A stretch of 56,062 nucleotides of DNA from an uncultured Eubacteriales bacterium (GTDB taxonomy: Bacteria; Bacillota; Clostridia; Lachnospirales; Lachnospiraceae). Location of the stretch: positions 1-56,062 of the forward strand of contig CASEML010000071.1 in NCBI GenBank assembly GCA_949289145.1. The letters are read 5' to 3'. The notes beneath the pieces were generated by a model. That model saw only the letters and a list, made by a program, of their open reading frames with translations. It had not been told where the DNA came from and made no database searches. The position numbers were made by a program, and so were the translations under genes. Each line of letters starts with the position of its first letter. Position 1 is the first letter of the stretch. This document shows positions 1-7,700 of this stretch, in pieces.

Positions 1-144
1 ACGAAGTGCATTGCAACTGAAATGACACAGTTTTCGCCCATTAATGAATGCTTATCATTGTTTGTGACTTTATCAACCATTGCACAAATGGCTAAAATAA
101 AGGCTTTTTTGTGCAAAATAAATAAGAAAGTGTAGAGAGAAATT

Positions 145-1185
145 ATGCGTAAAATATTATTAAAAGCGAAAATGCTGCTATGTATTTTAACAATGAGCTT
201 GGTGATTTTTATTTTGGCATTTTCAGCTTTGCTTTTTCCAAAATATAATAAGGTGAAAGATGTAGAGTTTTTGTCAAATGATTATTACACTGTAACCTTT
301 AGAGATAGTAATATTTCTATTGGAGAATTTTATGGGAATTTTAACAGTGAGTTCTTTGAATATATAATAGCAAACTATCAATGGGCAAAAATAAAGGCCA
401 TTCCTTTTGGTGAGAAGGAATTAGAACAATTAGGAATAGATTCAGAAGTTTTGCAGAATAGAAAAAAACAGGAAGATATCGCTGTAATCAACGAAAAATA
501 TTTGAAAATATGTTATGAGGAGAATAATACATATTATATTGAAAACCAAGGGGTTATTTATGAAGTCATTGGAACATTTTCTGATGATAAAGACGATGAT
601 TTGAAGGAAACTTCATGTTATTTAAATTTAAATGCGAATGGCTTAAAAAGTAATAATAAATATGATTGCTTATTCTTAGATATTTCAAAAAACTATGATG
701 CAGAGCAGTTAGTAAAATCAATTAAAAAGAAATACCCGGAAATTGATATAAAAAAATGGTCAGGAACACAATATAATACATTTAGCAATAATGTGTATCT
801 CTTTGTAGTTACATTGGTATGTGCCCTATTGCTTTGTATGAATTGTGTTGCTTTCACAGAGGCATGGCTTAGTTCGCAAAAAGGAGAATTGGGAATCAGA
901 AGGTTAGTAGGAGCGACTATAAAAAATAACAATTGTTATATTATAAAAAGTTATCTGGAAATCTTTGGTATTTCGTGTGGAAGTGCAGTTTTAATTTCTT
1001 TTTTAGTTTTTGGCTTTCTAAAACGGATAGAGTTATTACGGGCCACAAGAGAATTGTTTGGAACATCATTACATATAGGTCCGTTGCTTTTAGCCGTAAT
1101 TGTTGTATTTGTAATAGGCGGTATTACAATCCAATTGCAATATTTAACCATAATGAAAAAAGAAATATTAGAGATGATGAGGTGA
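145..1185 (+). CDS. FtsX/MacB-like ABC transporter permease (first of two)
   Basis: Membrane subunit of an ABC exporter. One hydrophobic segment lies near the N-terminus (about residues 10-32), followed by a polar extracytoplasmic stretch of about 180 residues and then three hydrophobic segments (about 215-240, 265-290, 310-330). This 1+3 layout is that of MacB/FtsX-type permeases. A 7-nt gap separates it from a second permease of the same layout, and the ATPase follows directly, so the three form one operon. The gene is extremely AT-rich (13 of 60 bases are G/C at 601-660), unlike the genes from 3127 onward, which suggests transfer. The substrate cannot be told; peptide or antibiotic export is a family-level guess. 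The 144 bases upstream show no gene. Confidence 0.75.
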   Translation: MRKILLKAKMLLCILTMSLVIFILAFSALLFPKYNKVKDVEFLSNDYYTVTFRDSNISIGEFYGNFNSEFFEYIIANYQWAKIKAIPFGEKELEQLGIDSEVLQNRKKQEDIAVINEKYLKICYEENNTYYIENQGVIYEVIGTFSDDKDDDLKETSCYLNLNANGLKSNNKYDCLFLDISKNYDAEQLVKSIKKKYPEIDIKKWSGTQYNTFSNNVYLFVVTLVCALLLCMNCVAFTEAWLSSQKGELGIRRLVGATIKNNNCYIIKSYLEIFGISCGSAVLISFLVFGFLKRIELLRATRELFGTSLHIGPLLLAVIVVFVIGGITIQLQYLTIMKKEILEMMR

Positions 1186-1192
1186 GTAATAA

Positions 1193-2353
1193 ATGATTAG
1201 GAATTTAAGATTTTCCATAGAAGCAATGGGAGATAAAAAAATTGAAATGTTTTTGAGATGGGTTCAGATTGTGATTTCATTTGTGTGCCTCTGCTTTATT
1301 TTCCAGACATTTTATGATTTTCAAAGTATTAATGAAAAAATAGAATATCTAGCCGGCACATCAGAAATATATGTGTTACGGGATTTAAATACAGATGCCT
1401 GGTATGAGGAATTATGTAACAATGATGAGTTAACTTGGAAATTTCAAAAAATTGTAGATGTGATTAATCAAACAGAGGTAGAAAAGATAGTATTAAATAA
1501 CAATTACGAAACAACGAAAGATCAGCAGAGTATAGAGCTGATTTCCGTTTCCAAGAATTTTTTTGAGAAATATGGAGTGAATGGGAATTTTGAGGAGGAG
1601 GTGTTTTCTGATTTCGAATTACGGACACTATCAAATGAAGAATGGAGTAATGAAATTTGGCCTGTAGTGGCAGGGTATAATTATACCCATAGTTATGATT
1701 TGGGTGAAGTGATTCAGGATGATTATGGTCAGAAATATAAAATTGTAGGTTTTCTTTCTAAAAATACTACCTATACACTGCCGATGCAAAGTAAGGATTT
1801 AGAGTGCTTAGACGCTGCATTTATTATTCCGGTGAATATAGATAAGAATGATAATGGAAATATGATAGAATATATTTTTTCGTGTCAATTTATTACGGAT
1901 CAAAAAGAGGCATTAAGCAGTATTGAGAAAACAAATCGGGAACTTCAATTATTGGATATGTATTTTGATAATTATACGAATCAATTAGAATATGTGAAAA
2001 ATGATACAATAGAGTGTATGGTTCTATTCGGCAGTTTTGGTGTTGTTTTGATGGTATTCTCCATGATCGGTATTGTGTGTATGATTATTCAGTTGATTGC
2101 GAATTATGAATATGAGTATGCCATTAATATGTTATGTGGAGCAAATTTCGGAGACATTTATTTTCGTGTGGTCTTTCAAAGTGTCTGCTTAATAGGTAGT
2201 AGTGTGCTGATATCTTTTGCATTCTTTGGAAACACCAAGGCATTTAGAAATATAGTAGTAATTTCTGGGGTTTGTTTGGCGGGACTGTTTATATTTAGTT
2301 TTTTAAAATTGAAATCGGAGACAATAATTAACAAAATAAGAATAAACGGGTGA
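1193..2353 (+). CDS. FtsX/MacB-like ABC transporter permease (second of two)
   Basis: Second membrane subunit of the same exporter, 386 aa. It has a hydrophobic N-terminal segment (about residues 24-42), a large polar extracytoplasmic region to about residue 275, and three hydrophobic segments near the C-terminus (about 278-305, 330-348, 353-370). It has no obvious sequence identity to its 346-aa neighbour beyond this layout, so the pair probably forms a heterodimer. Its stop codon overlaps the GTG start of the ATPase gene by 4 nt, which fits translational coupling. It shares the strong AT bias of the upstream gene. The family assignment rests on topology and neighbours, not on a signature motif. 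Confidence 0.72.
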   Translation: MIRNLRFSIEAMGDKKIEMFLRWVQIVISFVCLCFIFQTFYDFQSINEKIEYLAGTSEIYVLRDLNTDAWYEELCNNDELTWKFQKIVDVINQTEVEKIVLNNNYETTKDQQSIELISVSKNFFEKYGVNGNFEEEVFSDFELRTLSNEEWSNEIWPVVAGYNYTHSYDLGEVIQDDYGQKYKIVGFLSKNTTYTLPMQSKDLECLDAAFIIPVNIDKNDNGNMIEYIFSCQFITDQKEALSSIEKTNRELQLLDMYFDNYTNQLEYVKNDTIECMVLFGSFGVVLMVFSMIGIVCMIIQLIANYEYEYAINMLCGANFGDIYFRVVFQSVCLIGSSVLISFAFFGNTKAFRNIVVISGVCLAGLFIFSFLKLKSETIINKIRING

Positions 2354-3039
2354 AATGGATGAAAAATATAGAATTAAGGAATATAACAAAAAAATATGGA
2401 AAAGGTGAAAATAAGACTTGTGCTTTAAATAAAGTAAATATTGGAATAGATGAGGGAGAAATGGTGGCTATTATGGGGACCTCAGGTTCCGGTAAAACTA
2501 CCTTACTGAATATTATTGGGACAATTGATTCTTGGACGGAAGGAGAGTATTATTTAAAAGGAAAAAATATTAGAGATTACAGTGAAAAGGAAAAAGCTGT
2601 TTTGCGAAATCAAGTGTTTGGATTTGTAGTGCAGGATTTTGCATTGGTTCCACATTATAAGGTGGAAAAGAATGTGGAGTTACCCTTATATTATACAAAA
2701 TACTCTAAAAAGAAGCGTAAGGAAAAGACGGATCATGTTTTAGAAAGACTTCATTTAATAAACAAAAAGCATTGCTATCCGGCAGAACTTTCAGGAGGTC
2801 AAAAACAGAGGATTGCCATTGCCAGAGCCCTTGTGAATGAAGCTGAAATTTTACTTTGTGATGAACCTACCGGTGCACTGGATTCAAAAACTACAAAGGA
2901 AATAATGGATATATTTGTTATGCTTAACAGGTCGGGAAAAACAATCATAATTGTTACTCATGATATGGAAGTAGCTAAGTACTGTAGGAGGCTTGTTAAA
3001 ATAGAAGATGGGAACATAATAGAGGATGTTTATAAATGA
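2350..3039 (+). CDS. ABC transporter ATP-binding protein (MacB/LolD type)
   Basis: ATPase that powers the exporter made by the two preceding genes. Visible motifs: Walker A GTSGSGKTT (near residue 43), Q-loop in VVQDFAL, signature LSGGQKQR, Walker B ILLCDEPTGALD and H-loop VTHD. At 229 aa it has the length of the single-domain LolD/MacB-N subfamily, and the DEPTGALD form is typical of it. The GTG at 2350 overlaps the previous stop; an in-frame ATG at 2359 is an equally possible start, as neither has a strong Shine-Dalgarno site. No regulator or two-component system follows, so control of the operon must lie upstream of the window. Confidence 0.93.
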   Translation: MKWMKNIELRNITKKYGKGENKTCALNKVNIGIDEGEMVAIMGTSGSGKTTLLNIIGTIDSWTEGEYYLKGKNIRDYSEKEKAVLRNQVFGFVVQDFALVPHYKVEKNVELPLYYTKYSKKKRKEKTDHVLERLHLINKKHCYPAELSGGQKQRIAIARALVNEAEILLCDEPTGALDSKTTKEIMDIFVMLNRSGKTIIIVTHDMEVAKYCRRLVKIEDGNIIEDVYK

Positions 3040-3054
3040 TTATGGATTTATCTC

Positions 3055-3083
3055 TTGCAATTTATCTGTATATAGTCTAGACT
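3055..3083 (+). promoter_or_regulatory. Possible sigma-A promoter for aguA-aguB
   Basis: TTGCAA (3055-3060), 17 nt, TAGACT (3078-3083). The -10 box lies in a perfect 10-nt palindrome (AGTCTAGACT), and several other AT-rich -10-like hexamers follow at 3085-3097, so the exact start is open. The abrupt rise in GC content begins just downstream. Confidence 0.35.
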
Positions 3084-3126
3084 CTATATTATATAATATA
3101 GAAAAAATCATACGAGGAGAGTGCAG

Positions 3127-4224
3127 ATGAAGATTTTACACAGTCTTCCCAGAGAAGATGGCTTTTTTATGCCGGCAGAATTTGAACCCCATTACGGATG
3201 CCTGATGATTTGGCCAGAACGGGCAGATTCATGGCAGTATGGAGCAGTTGCGGCAAGACGTGCTTTTTGTGAAGTGGCAAAGGCCATTGCCGAAAGTGAA
3301 AAAGTCATTATGCTGGTAAGCTTTGAACAATATGATACAGCAAGAGAAATGCTGCCGGAACATATCCGGGTGGTGGAAATGTCAACAGACGATTCATGGG
3401 CAAGAGACTGCGGTCCTACTTTTGTAAAAAATAAAGAGGGAGAAATTCGGGGAATTGACTGGGGATTTAACGCATGGGGCGGTCTGTATGACGGATTGTA
3501 TTTTCCATGGGATAAAGACAATAAAGTGGCAAGAAAAGTCTGTGACTTACTGGAAAAAGATACTTACGATGCAAGAGATTTTATTTTAGAGGGCGGTGCC
3601 ATTCATTCTGACGGTGAAGGTACGGTGATGGTGACAGAAAGCTGTCTTTTAAGTAAGGGAAGAAATCCTGAACTTACGAAAGCTGAAATTGAGCAGAAGT
3701 TAAAGGATTATCTGAATGTAGGCAAGGTACTGTGGCTTCCTTGTGGAATATACAACGATGAAACCAACGAGCATATAGACAATATTTGTGCCTTCACATC
3801 TCCGGGGCATGTGGTACTGGCATGGACGGAAGAAAAAGAAGATCCTCAATACCAAATGTCAAAGCAGTGCCTTGACTATCTTATGCAGGAGACAGATGCA
3901 AAAGGAAGAAAGCTACAGGTGCATAAATTGCCCCTTCCGGCTCCTGTGTATATCACAGAGGAAGAATGCGAAGGGCTGATTCATTGGGATGGAGAACCTA
4001 CCAGAACAGATGGAGAACGTCTGGCGGCTTCCTATGTGAATTTCTATATTGCCAATAAAAGCATAGTGATGCCTGCCTTTGGCGATGAAAAAGACAAAGA
4101 TGCAAAACAGAAATTAGAGCAGCTATTTCCTGAACGCAAAGTGGTACAGGTAAGTGCCAGAGATATTCTTATTGGCGGTGGAAATATTCATTGTATTACA
4201 CAGCAGATTCCCAGATGGAAATAA
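3127..4224 (+). CDS. aguA: Agmatine deiminase
   Basis: Hydrolyses agmatine to N-carbamoylputrescine and ammonia. This is the first of two steps from agmatine to putrescine. The protein is 365 aa, the normal length of the family (PAD-like pentein fold). Conserved family segments are visible: [16 protein letters not shown] near the N-terminus, [11 protein letters not shown] at about 88-98, and the C-terminal GGGNIHC that carries the catalytic cysteine (about C356). A GTG at 3121 is also in frame, but GAGGAG at 3114-3119 sits about 7 nt before the ATG at 3127 and almost touches the GTG, so 3127 is chosen. The aguB gene follows after 40 nt. No arginine decarboxylase is in the window, so agmatine must come from elsewhere. 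Confidence 0.95.
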   Translation: MKILHSLPREDGFFMPAEFEPHYGCLMIWPERADSWQYGAVAARRAFCEVAKAIAESEKVIMLVSFEQYDTAREMLPEHIRVVEMSTDDSWARDCGPTFVKNKEGEIRGIDWGFNAWGGLYDGLYFPWDKDNKVARKVCDLLEKDTYDARDFILEGGAIHSDGEGTVMVTESCLLSKGRNPELTKAEIEQKLKDYLNVGKVLWLPCGIYNDETNEHIDNICAFTSPGHVVLAWTEEKEDPQYQMSKQCLDYLMQETDAKGRKLQVHKLPLPAPVYITEEECEGLIHWDGEPTRTDGERLAASYVNFYIANKSIVMPAFGDEKDKDAKQKLEQLFPERKVVQVSARDILIGGGNIHCITQQIPRWK

Positions 4225-4264
4225 ATTGTAAAGCAGAGGAAAGAAGAAAGGAAACGGACAAGCA

Positions 4265-5128
4265 ATGAGAAAAGTGATAGCAGCGGCAGTTCAGATGCAG
4301 TGTGATAGATCCAGAGAAAAAAATATCAAAAAAGCAGAGGAAATGGTGCGAAAAGCAGCAGAGAAAGGAGCAAATATAATCCTTTTGCCGGAATTGTTTG
4401 AAAATCTGTATTTTTGTCAGGAAAAACGATATGATTATTATGAATTAGCAGAGAGCGTTCAGGATAATAAGGCTGTTCAGAACTTTAGAAAACTGGCAAA
4501 AGAATTAAAAGTGGTACTTCCTGTCAGCTTTTACGAAAAAGATGTGAATAGTTTATATAACACGGTAGCAATGATTGATGCAGATGGAGAGATTCTCGGT
4601 ATTTATCGGAAAACACATATCCCGGATGACCACTTTTATCAGGAAAAATTTTATTTTACGCCGGGGGATACTGGATTTAAAGTTTGGGATACCAGATACG
4701 GAAAAATCGGCGTGGGTATCTGCTGGGATCAGTGGTTTCCGGAATGTGCAAGAAGTATGGCAGTGCAGGGAGCAGAGCTGCTTTTTTATCCTACAGCCAT
4801 TGGCTCGGAACCGATTTTACAGTGCGACAGCATGCCTCATTGGCGCAGATGTATGCAGGGACATGCCGGTTCTAATCTAGTGCCTGTGATTGCGGCAAAC
4901 CGGGTAGGAGAGGAAAAAGTAACACCTTGTGAAGAAAATAACAATCAGAGTTCCGCACTGCTTTTTTATGGTTCTTCTTTTATTACCGATGAAACGGGAG
5001 AGCTCAAACAACAGGCAAACAGAACAGAAGAAACGGTACTGCTGCAGGAGTTTGACCTTGATGAAATTGCAGAGAATCGTTTAAGCTGGGGCTTATTCCG
5101 TGACCGCCGCCCAGAATATTATGGATAA
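4265..5128 (+). CDS. aguB: N-carbamoylputrescine amidase
   Basis: Nitrilase-superfamily amidase that converts N-carbamoylputrescine to putrescine, CO2 and ammonia, completing the pathway started by the upstream aguA. The Glu-Lys-Cys catalytic triad is visible: E43 in LLPELFE, K116 in YRKTHIPDD and C153 in GICWDQWFPE. At 287 aa the length is normal for plant-type and bacterial AguB. The GICWDQWFPE form is characteristic of this subfamily rather than of other nitrilases. A purine-rich stretch (about 4237-4256) precedes the ATG. It is co-oriented with aguA, and no terminator is evident between them. Confidence 0.95.
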   Translation: MRKVIAAAVQMQCDRSREKNIKKAEEMVRKAAEKGANIILLPELFENLYFCQEKRYDYYELAESVQDNKAVQNFRKLAKELKVVLPVSFYEKDVNSLYNTVAMIDADGEILGIYRKTHIPDDHFYQEKFYFTPGDTGFKVWDTRYGKIGVGICWDQWFPECARSMAVQGAELLFYPTAIGSEPILQCDSMPHWRRCMQGHAGSNLVPVIAANRVGEEKVTPCEENNNQSSALLFYGSSFITDETGELKQQANRTEETVLLQEFDLDEIAENRLSWGLFRDRRPEYYG

Positions 5129-5158
5129 CTAAAAAGTAAATAAACTTATGGAAAGTGG

Positions 5159-5187
5159 TTGCGAAAAAGCCATAATTGGACTATATT
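5159..5187 (+). promoter_or_regulatory. sigma-A promoter for the DUF6465-like gene
   Basis: TTGCGA (5159-5164), 17 nt, TATATT (5182-5187). It lies inside what would be coding sequence if the upstream in-frame codon at 5159 were used, which supports the internal ATG at 5234 as the true start. Confidence 0.55.
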
Positions 5188-5233
5188 ATTAGATGGAGAA
5201 AAAGAGATAAATAGTTTACAGAAAGGGAAAAGT

Positions 5234-5566
5234 ATGAAGAAAGTAAGTGGAAAAGCGACAGCAAAACATACAGCAGCTAAGGTGGCAGCTAAGGCGGCAG
5301 CAAATTCAGCAGTAAATGATGCAGCAGTTACAGAAGTAAAGGAAGAAGTTATGAAGAAAAATGAAGTGAAACCGGAAGTCACCGTACAGTATCGCCATTA
5401 TGAGGCGGATATGGAAGCGGTGATACAAAGAGTAAAAGAGGACGTGGAAGTCAGAGGAAACCGTGGTGTAGAGATTGAAAAAATGCAGATTTATGTTAAA
5501 CCGGAGGATTTTGCCGCTTATTATGTGATCAATGATGGCATTGTAGGAAAGGTAAACTTATTCTAA
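5234..5566 (+). CDS. Small Ala/Lys-rich protein, DUF6465-like
   Basis: Protein of 110 aa with unknown function. The first 40 residues are rich in Ala and Lys (repeats of the AAKVAAKAA kind) and look like a disordered, histone-like tail. The last 60 residues are a compact mixed alpha/beta domain ending in YYVINDGIVGKVNLF, which resembles the DUF6465 family of Clostridia; that family call is from memory. The ATG at 5234 is preceded by GAAAGGG at 6 nt. An earlier in-frame start at 5159 would lie within the promoter. The gene stands alone between aguB and spoVAD. The basic N-terminus could bind nucleic acid, but nothing here shows it. Confidence 0.7.
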   Translation: MKKVSGKATAKHTAAKVAAKAAANSAVNDAAVTEVKEEVMKKNEVKPEVTVQYRHYEADMEAVIQRVKEDVEVRGNRGVEIEKMQIYVKPEDFAAYYVINDGIVGKVNLF

Positions 5567-5586
5567 AGGTACATACTCACATTAGC

Positions 5587-5615
5587 GAATAAATTTTAAA
5601 AAACCTCTTATACTA
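5587..5615 (+). promoter_or_regulatory. sigma-G-like forespore promoter for spoVAD
   Basis: GAATA (5587-5591), 17 nt, TATACTA (5609-5615). This compares well with the sigma-G consensus GNATR, about 18 nt, CATNNTA, with one mismatch in the -10 box. A start point about 7 nt downstream would fall near 5622, in the loop of the hairpin at 5598-5649. The fit to spoVA biology is good, but the match was made by eye. Confidence 0.45.
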
Positions 5616-5649
5616 TCCATAAGAAGACAGGATAGATAGGAGGTTTTTT
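5598..5649 (+). terminator. Hairpin burying the spoVAD Shine-Dalgarno site; terminator-like
   Basis: The arms 5598-5607 (AAAAAACCTC) and 5640-5649 (GAGGTTTTTT) pair perfectly. 5608-5611 pairs with 5636-5639, with one G-U pair and a bulged A at 5612, and 5613-5618 (CTATCC) pairs with 5630-5635 (GGATAG). The loop is 5619-5629. The 3' arm contains the AGGAGG ribosome site (5638-5643) and ends in six T directly before the ATG at 5650. It can act both as terminator for the upstream gene and as a block to translation of read-through RNA. Confidence 0.7.
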
Positions 5650-6669
5650 ATGGATAATAATATTGTGCAGCAGGGAAAACAGAGCCTTTCCTTTGTCAAT
5701 GCACCGGAGATTCTTTCTAGTGCTTCCGTGGTTGGAAAAAAAGAAGGAGAAGGTCCTTTGGGAAATATGTTTGATATGGTGGGGGAAGATCCTATGTTTG
5801 GTTGCGAATCATGGGAAGATGCAGAAGCCACATTACAGAAGGAAGCCTTTACTCTTGCTATTGGAAAATCTCGTATTGAAAAATGGCAGCTTCGTTATAT
5901 ATTTGCGGGTGATCTGTTGGGGCAGGAAATGGCAAGTTCTTTTGGATTGGCTGATATGCAGGTTCCTTTGTTTGGCGTTTACGGTGCTTGCTCAACCGCC
6001 GGGGAGAGCCTGTCTTTGGCAGCATTGAGCGTTGCTGCCGGCGCAGCAGATTATGTGATGGCAATCACTTCCAGTCATTTTGCCAGTGCAGAGAAGCAGT
6101 TTCGTTTTCCTTTGGCCTATGGGAATCAAAGACCACCATCTTCCACATGGACGGTAACTGGAAGCGGAGCTTTTGTAGTTGGGAAAGAAAAAGGACTTGC
6201 TAAGATCACTGGAGTAACAACCGGTAAGATTGTGGATTTTGGAGTGACAGATTCCATGAATATGGGGGCTTGTATGGCACCTGCAGCCTGCGATACCATA
6301 TACTGGAATTTTATGGATTTTTCCTGTGATGAACAGCAGTATGATAAAATTATTACAGGGGATTTGGGTGATGTGGGGTATGAAATTCTGATTGACTTAA
6401 TGAAAGACAAGGGATTTGATATCAGTGGGAAATTATTGGACTGCGGAAGGATGATTTTTGATAAAGAAACACAGGGAACCAATTCTGGAGGCAGCGGCTG
6501 TGGATGTTCTGCCACCGTTTTGTCTGCATTAATTCTGCAAAAAATCAAAGAAAAGAAATGGAACAAGGTATTGTTTGTGCCAACAGGAGCACTTCTTTCA
6601 CCGGTATCCCACAACGAAGGCCTAAGTGTACCGGGGATAGCCCATGGGGTGGTATTAGAAAGCTGCTAG
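5650..6669 (+). CDS. spoVAD: Stage V sporulation protein AD
   Basis: Thiolase-fold protein of the SpoVA channel, which moves Ca-dipicolinate into the forespore and out during germination. It is 339 aa, the usual length. Recognisable segments are FVNAPEI near the start, GPLG..FD, W..AE, the GACSTAGES loop with the cysteine at the thiolase position (C114) and the C-terminal SHNEGLSVPGIAHGV. In most Firmicutes the gene sits between spoVAC and spoVAE. Here spoVAC is not adjacent, and spoVAE lies about 4.7 kb downstream behind three unrelated genes. The stop overlaps the convergent AraC gene by 4 nt. The start follows AGGAGG at 6 nt, inside a strong hairpin. Confidence 0.95.
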   Translation: MDNNIVQQGKQSLSFVNAPEILSSASVVGKKEGEGPLGNMFDMVGEDPMFGCESWEDAEATLQKEAFTLAIGKSRIEKWQLRYIFAGDLLGQEMASSFGLADMQVPLFGVYGACSTAGESLSLAALSVAAGAADYVMAITSSHFASAEKQFRFPLAYGNQRPPSSTWTVTGSGAFVVGKEKGLAKITGVTTGKIVDFGVTDSMNMGACMAPAACDTIYWNFMDFSCDEQQYDKIITGDLGDVGYEILIDLMKDKGFDISGKLLDCGRMIFDKETQGTNSGGSGCGCSATVLSALILQKIKEKKWNKVLFVPTGALLSPVSHNEGLSVPGIAHGVVLESC

Positions 6670-7562
6670 CGTTCCATTTCCGTTAACAGCTTTCGGTACT
6701 GGCTTGGTGTCATCTTGAATTTGGATTTAAACACTTTATTAAAATAAGAGATATTATTAAATCCGGTATCCAAAGCAATCTCCATAACAGAGTCATCTTT
6801 TTCCTTCAGCATTGCGGATGCTACGTCAAGGCGGTAATTGTTAATGTAGTCGATACAGGTCATGCCAACGTGCTTTTTGAAGAAGCGCATAAAATGATAT
6901 TCGCTGAAATCGCATATGGCAGCCAGATCTGCTACGGTAATATGCTCTGCATAATTGGTATGAATGTAATTGATTACATTCTTTAAAAGTTCGGAAGTAT
7001 GCTGGATATGAGAGTGATTTTTATCTTTGGAAAGGATATTGTAATGAAACAGTTGGTAAAATAAGAGCATCAGGTGAGATTTCACCGCCAGCTCATAGCC
7101 AGCTGTTTGTTCTTTATAAGCTCTATGAAGATTTAAAAAACAAGTGATGATCTCATCGTAGCCGGGAGTATCTTTATGGATTACCATGGGAGAAGTAATT
7201 TCACCATGCATTAAAGGCACAAAATATTGAATGGCGCAGGCATCGGTAAGCAGACTGTTTAACATATTCAGATGAAATACAAAAGTTTGGGTTTTTAAGT
7301 GGTTAGTGTCTTCTAACTGGTAAGCATGAAGCACTCCCGGTGGAATAATTAAAAAGTCTGTACTTTCTACAGGATATTCTTTCAGATCCAAATCATAAGT
7401 GCCATGACCAGAGCAGAGAAAAGTAATTTCCATTTCTTCGTGCCAGTGCATAGGCAAAACAAAAGTACCATTTTCCGCATTTAATTCGTAATAAGATATA
7501 GGAGAGAGGAAATCTCCATGAGTGGTTAATTCCTTTAGTCGTAAATATTCCATGTATTCCAT
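6666..7562 (-). CDS. AraC-family transcriptional regulator (cupin + HTH)
   Basis: Likely activator of the divergent alpha-glucosidase gene. The N-terminal 150 residues form a cupin-like sugar-binding domain (HWHEEMEITFLCSG, then PPGVLHAY). The C-terminal 100 residues are a typical AraC double helix-turn-helix (ITVADLAAICDFSEYHFMRFFKKH, then A..TGFNNISYFNKVFK and TPSQYRK). A TTG at 7586 is in frame, but GGAGG lies directly upstream of the ATG at 7562, giving a 298-aa protein. The intergenic space to the GH31 gene is 138 bp and holds a -10 box with no good -35 box, as expected for an activator-dependent promoter. The inducer is probably a sugar or oligosaccharide, by context only. Confidence 0.92.
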   Translation of the reverse strand: MEYMEYLRLKELTTHGDFLSPISYYELNAENGTFVLPMHWHEEMEITFLCSGHGTYDLDLKEYPVESTDFLIIPPGVLHAYQLEDTNHLKTQTFVFHLNMLNSLLTDACAIQYFVPLMHGEITSPMVIHKDTPGYDEIITCFLNLHRAYKEQTAGYELAVKSHLMLLFYQLFHYNILSKDKNHSHIQHTSELLKNVINYIHTNYAEHITVADLAAICDFSEYHFMRFFKKHVGMTCIDYINNYRLDVASAMLKEKDDSVMEIALDTGFNNISYFNKVFKSKFKMTPSQYRKLLTEMER

Positions 7563-7626
7563 AAGAACCTCCAGAGTATATTTCAAAAATGAGCAGAATC
7601 GTGTTAGTTTAAAGCTATATTTTGCA

Positions 7627-7640
7627 AGAAAACGTTTGAT
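7627..7640. promoter_or_regulatory. cre/LacI-operator-like site upstream of the GH31 gene
   Basis: AGAAAACGTTTGAT, centred on CG with AAA/TTT arms, matches about 11 of 14 positions of the CcpA cre consensus TGNAANCGNWNNCA. It lies just upstream of a TATACT -10 box (7649-7654) that lacks a good -35 box at the right distance. A related site lies at 9788-9801. Confidence 0.3.
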
Positions 7641-7700
7641 AAAACAAGTATACTACTAATTAAAAGAAAAAGAAAGCATAGAATTATGAAGGAGGCAGAA

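Noticed and set aside
6126-6614. 162-codon open frame on the minus strand inside spoVAD
   Set aside because: It is antisense to a clearly identified spoVAD, has no ribosome site and gives no recognisable protein.
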